Of a stretch of DNA of 64,000 nucleotides, positions 15,587 through 23,459 are shown in pieces (within the stretch, counting starts at the first letter, position 1; every line of letters starts with the position of its first letter). Source of the stretch: CALODP01 sp942492055 (GTDB lineage: Bacteria > Bacteroidota > Ignavibacteria > Ignavibacteriales > Melioribacteraceae). The DNA lies in the NCBI GenBank assembly GCA_942492055.1, contig CALODP010000025.1, positions 248,001-312,000 on the forward strand, read 5' to 3'. Made by a program: the position numbers and the translations under genes. A model generated the notes under the pieces. The model ran no database searches and was not told where the DNA came from. It worked only from the letters and a program-made list of their open reading frames with translations.

Positions 15587-17593
15587 ATGAGCACTACTTC
15601 AGGAAGTATCGACGAAGTTAGTATTAATACTATTAGATTTTTAGCTGTAGACGCTATCCAGAAAGCAAATTCCGGGCATCCCGGAATGCCGATGGGATGC
15701 GCGCCGATTGCATATAAGCTTTACAAAGATTTTATGAAGCATAATCCCGCTAATCCGAAATGGATTAACCGCGACAGATTTGTTCTCTCTGCAGGGCACG
15801 GTAGTATGCTCCTTTATTCGGTTTTGCATCTTTGCGGGTACGGAATCTCTTTGGACGATATCAAAAATTTCCGTCAGTGGGGAAGCATTACCCCGGGACA
15901 TCCTGAGTTCGGTCTTACTCCGGGCGTTGAAACTACTACCGGACCTTTGGGGCAAGGTATTGCTAACGCTATCGGAATGGCTGCCGCGCAAGATCATTTG
16001 GCTGCCAGATTCAACAAAGATTCTTACAATCTATTCGATCATTATATTTACGCTATTGCCGGCGACGGCGATATGATGGAAGGGGTTTCTCATGAAGCTG
16101 CTTCTTTTGCAGGGCATAATAAGCTTGGCAAATTGATTGTTTTCTACGACGACAATAAGATTACAATCGACGGCGATCTCTCTTTGGCAATGTCTGAAGA
16201 TGTTGCTAAAAGATACGAAGCTTACGGATGGCAAGTGCTTCATGTTGATAACGTGAACGATCTTCCTCAGATTGACAAAGCTATTGCAGACGCTCAGAGC
16301 GAAAAGGAAAAACCTTCGATCATTATCACAAAAACCAAAATCGGTTTCGGTAGCCCTAACAAAGAAGGAAAATCTTCTTCTCACGGATCTCCGTTGGGAA
16401 CCGACGAAGTTACTTTGACAAAGAAAAATCTCGGTTGGTTCGAGGATAAAACTTTCTTCGTTCCCGAAGAAGTTAAGGAAATTTTCTCCGCTGTTCCCGT
16501 AAAAGGGAAAGAAGCTGAGGATGAGTGGAACAAAATGTTCGCTGAATATTCCGCCAAATATCCCGAGGAAGCCAAACTTATAAAGAATTTATTCGACGGA
16601 AAATTTGAGGAGAGCTGGAACGAAGTTCTTCCTAAGTTTGAAAATTGGAACGAAGGTATGGCCACAAGAAGTGCTTCCGGAAAGGTAATAGCAGCTATTA
16701 CCGGTGCTATTCCCGCGTTGGTTGGCGGTTCCGCAGACCTTTCTCCTTCGAATAATACATCAATGCCCGAAGTGGCGGATTTCTCAGCCGCTAACAAAGC
16801 CGGAAGATATTTCCGATACGGTATTCGTGAGCACGCGATGGGAAGCATAATGAACGGTATGGCATACTACGGTGGTATTATTCCTTACTCCGGTACTTTT
16901 ATGGTCTTCTCCGATTATATGCGTCCTCCGATGAGAATGGCAGCCCTTGCTAATCTTCAGGCTATTTACGTATTTACTCACGATAGTATTGGTGTTGGTG
17001 AAGACGGACCAACCCATCAGCCTATTGAGCATTTGGCAGCTATGAGAGCTATTCCGAACTTAACAGTTATCCGTCCCGCCGACGCGAACGAAACCGTTTA
17101 CGCCTGGAAAGCCGCTTTGGATAAACATGACGGTCCCGTAGCTCTTGCCCTTACTCGTCAGAATCTTCCGGTTCTCGATAGAAACAAATATGCTTCGGCT
17201 GAAGGTGTATTGAAAGGAGCTTACGTTTTGAAAGACTCCGAAGGAACTCCCGATATCATCATGATGGCTTCCGGTTCCGAAGTTTCGGCTACTCTTAAGG
17301 CAGCTGAAGTTCTCGATTCCGAAGGGGTTAAAACACGTGTGGTAAGTTTCGCGAGCTGGGAACTTTTCGAAGCTCAGAGTGAAGAATACAAAGCATCGGT
17401 TCTTCCGAAAGAGGTTACTAAGCGAATTGCCGTAGAAGCCGGTATTAAGCAGGGATGGGAGAAATATATTTCTTCCGAAGGTATTGCCGTTTGTCTGGAT
17501 CATTTCGGCGCCTCCGCTCCCGCAAGCGAACTCTTCGAGAGATTCGGATTAAACTCCGCCAACATTGTTGAAAAAGCAAAATCAATTCTATAA
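15587..17593 (+). CDS. tkt: Transketolase
   Basis: 668-residue thiamine-diphosphate enzyme of the pentose phosphate pathway. The N-terminal domain has NSGHPGMPMG, GPLGQGIANAIG and the ThDP motif GDGDMMEG...DDNKITIDG; the pyrimidine-binding domain has YFRYGIREHAMGSIMNGMA and HDSIGVGEDGPTHQPIEHLA; the C-terminal domain ends KAKSIL. ATG start with SD AGAGGTAAG upstream. Its last codons are part of a 27-bp segment that recurs perfectly 3.1 kb downstream, after the lipase gene, implying that the two following genes were inserted behind it. Confidence 0.97.
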   Translation: MSTTSGSIDEVSINTIRFLAVDAIQKANSGHPGMPMGCAPIAYKLYKDFMKHNPANPKWINRDRFVLSAGHGSMLLYSVLHLCGYGISLDDIKNFRQWGSITPGHPEFGLTPGVETTTGPLGQGIANAIGMAAAQDHLAARFNKDSYNLFDHYIYAIAGDGDMMEGVSHEAASFAGHNKLGKLIVFYDDNKITIDGDLSLAMSEDVAKRYEAYGWQVLHVDNVNDLPQIDKAIADAQSEKEKPSIIITKTKIGFGSPNKEGKSSSHGSPLGTDEVTLTKKNLGWFEDKTFFVPEEVKEIFSAVPVKGKEAEDEWNKMFAEYSAKYPEEAKLIKNLFDGKFEESWNEVLPKFENWNEGMATRSASGKVIAAITGAIPALVGGSADLSPSNNTSMPEVADFSAANKAGRYFRYGIREHAMGSIMNGMAYYGGIIPYSGTFMVFSDYMRPPMRMAALANLQAIYVFTHDSIGVGEDGPTHQPIEHLAAMRAIPNLTVIRPADANETVYAWKAALDKHDGPVALALTRQNLPVLDRNKYASAEGVLKGAYVLKDSEGTPDIIMMASGSEVSATLKAAEVLDSEGVKTRVVSFASWELFEAQSEEYKASVLPKEVTKRIAVEAGIKQGWEKYISSEGIAVCLDHFGASAPASELFERFGLNSANIVEKAKSIL

Positions 17594-17600
17594 AATAGAT
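17574..17600 (+). repeat. 27-bp direct repeat, left copy (tkt 3' end)
   Basis: Perfect 27-base match to 20719-20745. The left copy covers the last tkt codons plus seven bases beyond the stop. Core: AGCAAAATCAATTCTATAAA. The two copies bracket the PQQ lipoprotein and lipase genes. Confidence 0.9.
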
Positions 17601-17604
17601 TTAT

Positions 17605-17628
17605 GCCGCTCTGTTTGTGCAGGGCGGC
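17605..17628 (+). other. Hairpin downstream of tkt
   Basis: Stem GCCGCTCTG / CAGGGCGGC with a six-base loop, but no T-run follows, so intrinsic termination here is doubtful. The genuine-looking terminator is beyond the right copy of the 27-bp repeat at 20749. Confidence 0.5.
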
Positions 17629-17848
17629 TATAATGCTTGCTTTGTTAAATAAAAAAGGTTAAGTTTGTTTGTGTGATAATTATTCGAAAACGCGCAATAA
17701 GTAACCTGATATTACGTATTCCCATCTGTTAGCTGGAAAATTATATTTATTACTCGTTCTAATCGAGTTTCTTTTCAGTTATCTCGCAACCAATTCAAAA
17801 AGCTTACTTTGACACAGAAACATTTACAGTAACAAATACGGTAGAATA

Positions 17849-18994
17849 ATGAAGTATTTCTTTCTATTCGCTCTTCTCTTTTTAGTATCGTGCGATACAT
17901 CTGTTGAAACCAAGGAGGAGGAAAAGCTTTTCTTATGGAAATTATGGGAAGATGATCCTGATTATCCCGAAGAGGAGATATTCGGGGGGCCCGGGGGAAT
18001 AATTTCGGATGATGAGTATTTCTATTTCCATAACACTCATAATAGTGCTACCGGTCGTGTTTATAAAATTTCTTTGGATGGTAAAGTTGCGGGGTGTTCC
18101 GATATTATCGGTATGAAGGGTTTTTCCCCTCTGCTTATCTCCGGAGATAAGCTTTATTCGAGCGTTCTTCGGGAAGGAATATATTGTCTGGACAAAAACA
18201 CACTTAATGTAATATGGAAAATTCCCGGTTTCAACGATCCCGGTAATTTGATAGCGGTAGATGAAAAAAAACTTTACGAGTCTACCGGTTATTCAGTAAT
18301 AGCCTACGATAAGATAACCGGCGAAAAGATATGGGAAACCGGGAGTAGAGTTGGGATAGCGCGTGGAAGAATGGGAATTGACGAAGATAGAATATATTTA
18401 GCCGATTTTGGGTGGCATAAGGATGGACATTTGTATTTTATCGATAAGGAAACCGGTAAAGTTGAGCGGAAAATTACTGTCCCTTATCTTGAGGAATATA
18501 ATGCCCAGTTCGGTGGGGCCTACAGAGGGGGAACCTTGGTGTATAACGACAAAGTGATAGTAGGTGCCCAAAACTGGCATATATACGCGTTTAATAAACA
18601 TACCGGGGATAAAGAATGGGAGTTTATTGCCGACGCTCCCGTAAGTGTTCCTCTTACCATTTCCAACGGAATTCTTTTTACCGGGACATTGAACAGTACT
18701 GTCTTTGCCATCGATCCGGAGACCGGAATTCAGAGATGGAAATATCATGAATTCGGATCTTTTTTTTGTTACCCGATCAAATACAAAGATATGATCGGTT
18801 TTTGCAACGGTACTTTTCTTCTCTTTAACATGAATGGGAAATTACTGAAGTTTCTGAACTGGAGCCCGAAAGAACCCTATTCATATTCTACAATCGGAAT
18901 TACAAATAACGGTCAGGTTCTAATATCCGGTTTTCAAGATAAAGCGGGAACGGAATTTGACAAATCTCTCTTTTTTTCTCTGAAACTAAAATGA
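17849..18994 (+). CDS. PQQ-type beta-propeller lipoprotein
   Basis: 381 residues. N-terminal lipoprotein signal with lipobox FLVSC followed by acidic residues. The rest is a repeated beta-propeller of the PQQ-like/outer-membrane-protein-assembly type: ITGEKIWETGSRVG, KETGKVERK, HTGDKEWEFIADAPVSVPL, PETGIQRWKYHEFGS are successive blade endings. No PQQ ligands were identified, so it is more likely a protein-binding or substrate-binding propeller than a quinoprotein enzyme. It precedes the lipase gene by four bases; both lie inside the 27-bp repeat pair. Preceded by about 250 bases with no gene. Confidence 0.8.
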   Translation: MKYFFLFALLFLVSCDTSVETKEEEKLFLWKLWEDDPDYPEEEIFGGPGGIISDDEYFYFHNTHNSATGRVYKISLDGKVAGCSDIIGMKGFSPLLISGDKLYSSVLREGIYCLDKNTLNVIWKIPGFNDPGNLIAVDEKKLYESTGYSVIAYDKITGEKIWETGSRVGIARGRMGIDEDRIYLADFGWHKDGHLYFIDKETGKVERKITVPYLEEYNAQFGGAYRGGTLVYNDKVIVGAQNWHIYAFNKHTGDKEWEFIADAPVSVPLTISNGILFTGTLNSTVFAIDPETGIQRWKYHEFGSFFCYPIKYKDMIGFCNGTFLLFNMNGKLLKFLNWSPKEPYSYSTIGITNNGQVLISGFQDKAGTEFDKSLFFSLKLK

Positions 18995-18998
18995 CGGA

Positions 18999-20711
18999 AT
19001 GAACATGAAATACATAAAATATATTTTACTTTTTATTAGTTGCGCGATATACGCGCAGAAAGTGACACTGGTTCACGGGCTAAACAATGTTGGGAGTCTC
19101 TTTAACGGTTCGAAAATCGAGCAGAAAGTTAATTTGGTGTTAAATCCTCCTCTAGTTCTTAAGCCATCCTTGCAGGGAGAAACATCCGCCAATAATCAGA
19201 GCCAAAATCTGGCGAATATTCTCAGCATTAATAATGTTGACGCCGGTCTTGCAGTCTCTTATAGTATGGGAGGGATAGTAACCAGAAACTACATGAAGCA
19301 GGCAAACGAAAACGGCAACAACAGGTTAAAGGGGCATATTTCAATAGGTTCACCTCACAGAGGAGCTAAGCTGGCTACAAATTCAGCTTTGGCGGAAAGA
19401 CTTGTAAGATCGCAGATCGGGGCAATCCTGTTTCCCGGAAGTATCAATTTCGAGGCAAAGCAACTCACCTATTATCACGAGTCAATGAGAGATCTGGCAT
19501 TAGTATTATTGAATGATATGATCAGCCCCTACATTTTTGATTACGCGAATAATGAAGCAGTTCAGGATTTGAAAACCACTTCTTCGGTAGTCTCTTCAAT
19601 TAATAGTAGTTTGGCTTACGAATCTGATATCTTTAAGATTGGAATTTTTTGTAGGGAAAAGGAGCCTGTATTATTCAATATGATGGCTAACGCGGCTGGG
19701 ATTCAGGAGTGTACGATGGAATATATTCTTGATTTCGTTTACGCTGTTAAGGTGGCCTGTATCTTCTCTCATACTTATGCTTTTTACGATGCATTGGATG
19801 CCAACAATCAATATTGGGCTTCTTATCACTATGAGATGGCTTGCGCCCATCTTACTGCATTTTACTATTTGAAGGACTTCAATAAAATCTGGAAGAGGGA
19901 TATTATAGAAAGCGATTACTCCGACGGAGTAGTAAGTGAATATTCGCAGAAATATCCTAACGGGAATAACCAGTATTTCGCATCCAATACTTCTCACATG
20001 GAAGAGTTGAATCATGATCAAGTCGCCAGCAAACTTCAGAAAGCTCTTCTCGATTTTAAAGATTATATTCGTGACGAGCCTCCGGTTGAGCCGAAGGAGC
20101 TTTCGGTTTCATGGTATAGAAGCCATCCGAAGTTGACATGGAAGAGCAATCAGGAGTATGACGTAAAAGAGTATAAAATTTGGAAATGTGCCGGAGGTAT
20201 TCCTAGAATTGTCTGGACAATATCTCACAATCAAAATAGTAATGTACACACATGGATTGATTATAGTGTAGATAAACCGGTTACCTCCTCTCAAGGAAAT
20301 GATTATCAATATCAGGTTAAGGCAGTAGATATAACAGGTAACGAATCCGCATATTCCAATCAGGTTACAATAAAAGGGCAGGCAGCTCCGGTTTCTTTGG
20401 AGAAAAAAAACAATGATGAAGGGGAAAATGACAGTGAAGCTCTGCCACAAACATATGATTTGGGAGCCAATTATCCCAATCCATTTAATCCGGATACAAG
20501 AATCCAATATCAAATTCCCAAGACAGAATTCGTTTCCTTAACTGTATACGATATTTCAGGACAAAAGATTAAAGATCTGGTTAATAAAAGACAAGCAGCC
20601 GGTAAATATTCTGTCATTTTTAAGGCCAATAATTTACCGAGCGGTGTTTACATATACAAATTGCAAGCAGGCGAATATAATGCCGTAAAAAAAATGATTT
20701 TAACAAAATAA
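18999..20711 (+). CDS. Secreted alpha/beta-hydrolase (lipase-like) with T9SS sorting domain
   Basis: 570 residues. Signal peptide (KYIKYILLFISCAIYAQ); the mature part begins with the lipase-like VTLVHGLNNVGS. The nucleophile elbow is SYSMGG with Ser89, an AB-hydrolase variant with Ser in the first elbow position, followed by HISIGSPHRGA as in esterase/lipases acting on membranes or polymers. About residues 365-465 look like a fibronectin type III domain (YQYQVKAVDITGNESAYSNQ). The C-terminus is a type A T9SS sorting domain (NYPNPFNPDTRIQYQIP to LPSGVYIYKLQAGEY). It should be exported by Sec and then T9SS to the cell surface. Substrate unknown. Confidence 0.85.
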   Translation: MNMKYIKYILLFISCAIYAQKVTLVHGLNNVGSLFNGSKIEQKVNLVLNPPLVLKPSLQGETSANNQSQNLANILSINNVDAGLAVSYSMGGIVTRNYMKQANENGNNRLKGHISIGSPHRGAKLATNSALAERLVRSQIGAILFPGSINFEAKQLTYYHESMRDLALVLLNDMISPYIFDYANNEAVQDLKTTSSVVSSINSSLAYESDIFKIGIFCREKEPVLFNMMANAAGIQECTMEYILDFVYAVKVACIFSHTYAFYDALDANNQYWASYHYEMACAHLTAFYYLKDFNKIWKRDIIESDYSDGVVSEYSQKYPNGNNQYFASNTSHMEELNHDQVASKLQKALLDFKDYIRDEPPVEPKELSVSWYRSHPKLTWKSNQEYDVKEYKIWKCAGGIPRIVWTISHNQNSNVHTWIDYSVDKPVTSSQGNDYQYQVKAVDITGNESAYSNQVTIKGQAAPVSLEKKNNDEGENDSEALPQTYDLGANYPNPFNPDTRIQYQIPKTEFVSLTVYDISGQKIKDLVNKRQAAGKYSVIFKANNLPSGVYIYKLQAGEYNAVKKMILTK

Positions 20712-20718
20712 GAATAAT

Positions 20719-20745
20719 AAGCAAAATCAATTCTATAAAATAGAT
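20719..20745 (+). repeat. 27-bp direct repeat, right copy
   Basis: Perfect copy of 17574-17600, starting seven bases after the lipase stop and leading directly into a strong terminator. The likely ancestral arrangement is tkt followed immediately by this terminator. Confidence 0.9.
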
Positions 20746-20748
20746 CTC

Positions 20749-20787
20749 AATCCCCCTGAAGCATTACGGTTCGGGGGGATTTGTTTT
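20749..20787 (+). terminator. Terminator after the lipase gene (probably the original tkt terminator)
   Basis: Stem AATCCCCC (20749-20756) / GGGGGGATT (20773-20781) plus TTGTTTT. Confidence 0.85.
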
Positions 20788-20909
20788 ATCTTATCTCTTA
20801 TACTTTGGCAAAGCACACGAAATTCATCTCGATAATAATTTCCCCTATACGTAAGCTGGTTCGCAATACTTATTTTAAGTAATTAAAGAGTACAAATCTT
20901 CGCCAAACT

Positions 20910-21350
20910 ATTTCGATTCATTTCTTATCTGTTCGTTGCGGATGAAAATATTTTCGCTAGTAATGAGAATAATTTCAAGGAATTAGTGAAGTATTGCGCC
21001 ATTCCTTTTCTCATGTGCGACGATCATAGGAACAGGTGCGTTAAGGAAAAATATCGGTGCGCTACCGGTTATTTCCATTTCAACAAGGATTTTTAAAAAG
21101 AAAAATCGTAACGAAACAGTTCTTCGTTCCATTGAAACACTTCTTACATGCTTCGAAAAAGTTCTTTAGCTTAACGAAACACTTCCTGAGTATATCGAAA
21201 TAGTTCTCTACTTCTTTGAAATAGTTCCTGACCTCTTCGAAATGAAGAAAACGAGTAGCGCACCGCGGAAAACGAGCAGCGCACCTCTTCCGACGAGCAG
21301 CGCACTTATTCCGGAGTGTTTCCCGATAATTCGGAGGAGCGTAGTAACGG
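20910..21350. repeat. Array A: degenerate 21-bp-period array
   Basis: Between convergent genes. From 21015 to 21350 every 21 bases starts a new unit at 21015, 21036, 21057, 21078, 21099, 21120, 21141, 21162, 21183, 21204, 21225, 21246, 21267, 21288, 21309, 21330 with no indel. Three subfamilies follow each other: units beginning GTGCG; units of the form TTC(C/T)T...CGAAA(C/T)A(C/G); and units with AAACGAGCAGCGCACC. Fainter units with the same phase (TTTCG, TTGCG) continue upstream to about 20910. On the minus strand a 125-residue open frame reads as seven-residue repeats (YFKEVEN, YFDILRK, CFVKLKN), but it has no start signal or family. Confidence 0.8.
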
Positions 21351-21420
21351 TATTTACCCATATTGCTTATGTATCTATTGTGAGGGGAAAAATATATTTC
21401 GGTTGAAACAAAGGAGAGTG

Positions 21421-21455
21421 GAAAAAAGAAAGCGCCCGAATGGATTTCGGACGCC
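21421..21455 (-). terminator. Terminator of the DedA/VTT gene
   Basis: Minus-strand hairpin GGCGTCCGAA / TTCGGGCGC (21432-21455) followed by a T-rich run (A-rich 21422-21430 on plus). Confidence 0.75.
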
Positions 21456-21466
21456 ACGGAAAACTT

Positions 21467-22081
21467 TTAGAGGATATATTTAATAGCCACAAACCCTCCT
21501 ACAAGAAGGACTGTAAAGGCTACGGCTAGCAAGTTGAAATACTTATCGATAAAGCTCTTAATCTGATCGCCGAATTTCCAGATAAGCCATGAGACCAGGA
21601 AGAATCTTCCCGCGCGGCTGACTACGGAGGCCAGAACGAACAATGGCAAACTAACATCGAAGGCACCGGCGGTAATGGTGAATACCTTATAAGGAATCGG
21701 GGTAAAGCCGGCCGTAAAGATAATCCAGAAATTCCATTCGTCGTATAATCCCTTAACCTGATAGAAAATATCGTTGGTAAAACCGGGAACGTTTTCGAAG
21801 AAGAATTGAGCCATCGAAGAGAATTCGCCGGGGGATGACCACCACGCGAAGTATCCTATGGAATAGCCTAACAAGGCTCCGGTAACGGATGCCAGAGTAC
21901 ATAATCCCGCGAAACGAAACGCTTTTAATCTGCTACCGAGTACCAGAGCAATTAAAAGGGCATCGGGGGGAATTGGGAAAAAAGAGGCCTCAGCGAAAGC
22001 CAATAAGAATAAAGCCAATGGTCCGTATGGAGTTTCGGCCCAGTGAAGGACCCAGTCGTACATGTTTCTTAAAATTTTCAT
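21467..22081 (-). CDS. VTT/DedA-family membrane protein (YqaA type)
   Basis: 204 residues with about four to five hydrophobic segments. VTT-domain motifs: AFAEASFFPIPPDALLIAL (about residues 29-47), the re-entrant FTPIPYKVFTITAGAF (about 129-144) and the C-terminal SRAGRFFLVSWLIWKFG with the conserved Arg. DedA/VTT proteins are linked to lipid scrambling, undecaprenyl-phosphate flipping and proton-motive-force balance. The YqaA subgroup is short and of uncertain substrate. ATG start; one of only two minus-strand genes here. It is divergent from the acyltransferase gene and convergent with the lipase. Confidence 0.88.
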   Translation of the reverse strand: MKILRNMYDWVLHWAETPYGPLALFLLAFAEASFFPIPPDALLIALVLGSRLKAFRFAGLCTLASVTGALLGYSIGYFAWWSSPGEFSSMAQFFFENVPGFTNDIFYQVKGLYDEWNFWIIFTAGFTPIPYKVFTITAGAFDVSLPLFVLASVVSRAGRFFLVSWLIWKFGDQIKSFIDKYFNLLAVAFTVLLVGGFVAIKYIL

Positions 22082-22154
22082 ATCACCAGAACTATAATTA
22101 GGAGTAGGTGCAATAATAAAAAAAAAATATCGGTTATTGAATCTAATTTTTAAT

Positions 22155-22162
22155 TAAATTTG
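22155..22162 (+). promoter_or_regulatory. Bacteroidota-type -7 element of the acyltransferase gene
   Basis: TAAATTTG fits TAnnTTTG and lies in AT-rich sequence about 44 bases before the TTG start at 22206. The same octamer occurs at 14998. No matching -33 TTTG at the ideal distance was seen. Confidence 0.45.
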
Positions 22163-22205
22163 CGGCTTGATCCTAACTATAGTTCAAATAACGAGAGGTA
22201 CAAAA

Positions 22206-23369
22206 TTGGGTACTGGAAAATCGGAACGTCTTTTATCTTTGGACGTTCTACGTGGTATTACTATAGCCGGTATGATATGCGTTAATAATCCCGGATCTTG
22301 GGGAAGCATTTACCCGGCATTAAAACACGCGTCTTGGAACGGATGCACGCCGACCGATCTGGTTTTTCCGTTCTTTTTATTCATTGTTGGTGTTGCCACC
22401 ACTTTCTCTTTGACTAAAAGAAAAGAGAGAGGGGATAACCAAAACGAATTATTGAAACAAGTATTTCGCAGAAGTTTAACTCTTTTCGGATTGGGGTTGA
22501 TTCTGAACGGATTTCCGTTCCTTACTTTCACAAACGGTGTTGAGTTAATAGACTTTTCTACTTTTAGAATAATGGGTGTCTTGCAGAGAATAGCGATTGT
22601 CTATTTTATAGCGAGTTTCCTTTTCTTGAAGATGCAAACAAAGAATCTCGCCTTTACGGGGGGAGCTATTCTGGTTTTATATTGGATTGTAATGACTATA
22701 ATACCTGTTCCCGGTTTCGGTATGCCGAATCTGGAGGCTGCTCCGGCAGGAGAGGCTTCTAACTTATCGGCGTGGTTCGATAAAATAACATTGGGAACAC
22801 ATGTTTGGAAACATTCGGCTCCATGGGATCCGGAAGGCTTGTTCAGTACAATACCGGCAATAGCAACCGCGCTTTTCGGTATTCTGATCGGTAAGCTGTT
22901 GAAGAGTGACGAGGATAAGGCTGTTAAGACAGTTAAGATATTTGTTTACGGTAACTTCGCAATGTTAGCAGGTTATGTAATCGATATGTGGATTCCAATC
23001 AACAAATCTTTGTGGACAAGCTCATACGTTCTATACACCGGCGGATTGGCTTCAATCTTCCTGGCAATGTGCTATTGGATAATCGATGTAAAGGGATATA
23101 AGAAATGGTGCATACCTTTCCACGTATATGGAATGAACGCGATTACCGTATTCTTCGCTTCCGGAATTGTAGGTCGTTTGATGTATATTTTTACCGTAAC
23201 AAACGATGCCGGCAAGGAAGTAGCCTTAAAAACATACCTATATAACACATTATTTTTATCATGGATGGATCCGTTAAACGCCTCTCTGGCTTGGGCTTTG
23301 AGCTATATCTTCATCTGGCTCGGCTTGATGTGGATCCTTTACGCTAAAAAGATCTTTATAAAAGTCTAA
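22206..23369 (+). CDS. HGSNAT-like transmembrane acyltransferase (DUF5009/NagX type)
   Basis: 387 residues from TTG 22206 (SD GAGAGG at 22191-22196); an upstream TTG at 22167 is in frame but lacks an SD and the conserved region starts later. Diagnostic N-terminus: LLSLDVLRGITIAGMICVNN, then a loop with HASWNGCTPTDLVFPFFLFI, the likely active-site His region of heparan-alpha-glucosaminide N-acetyltransferase relatives. About ten membrane helices follow. In bacteria such proteins are thought to acetylate amino sugars across the inner membrane with cytosolic acetyl-CoA. It stands alone, so the sugar cannot be inferred. Confidence 0.88.
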   Translation: MGTGKSERLLSLDVLRGITIAGMICVNNPGSWGSIYPALKHASWNGCTPTDLVFPFFLFIVGVATTFSLTKRKERGDNQNELLKQVFRRSLTLFGLGLILNGFPFLTFTNGVELIDFSTFRIMGVLQRIAIVYFIASFLFLKMQTKNLAFTGGAILVLYWIVMTIIPVPGFGMPNLEAAPAGEASNLSAWFDKITLGTHVWKHSAPWDPEGLFSTIPAIATALFGILIGKLLKSDEDKAVKTVKIFVYGNFAMLAGYVIDMWIPINKSLWTSSYVLYTGGLASIFLAMCYWIIDVKGYKKWCIPFHVYGMNAITVFFASGIVGRLMYIFTVTNDAGKEVALKTYLYNTLFLSWMDPLNASLAWALSYIFIWLGLMWILYAKKIFIKV

Positions 23370-23385
23370 ATAAAATGGTAATTTT

Positions 23386-23423
23386 GGAGCGCTCTTTTAT
23401 TTGATTTTTACATAGGGCGCTCT
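23386..23423 (+). other. Hairpin between acyltransferase and acyl-CoA synthetase genes
   Basis: Nine-pair stem (GGAGCGCTC 23386-23394 with GGGCGCTCT 23415-23423, including G-U pairs) and a 20-base T-rich loop. No T-run follows, so it may be a processing signal or weak terminator. Confidence 0.4.
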
Positions 23424-23459
23424 TAAATTGCACGGATTAGATTTTTGTAAGGAGAATAA

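Noticed and set aside
17601..20718. Insertion sequence or transposon between the 27-bp repeats
   Set aside because: No transposase, integrase or terminal inverted repeats were seen; 27 bp is longer than usual target duplications. Kept as a cassette of unknown origin.
21080..21457. A 125-residue minus-strand frame with heptad-like repeats over array A
   Set aside because: The heptad pattern mirrors the 21-bp period; it covers the DedA terminator and has no plausible start.
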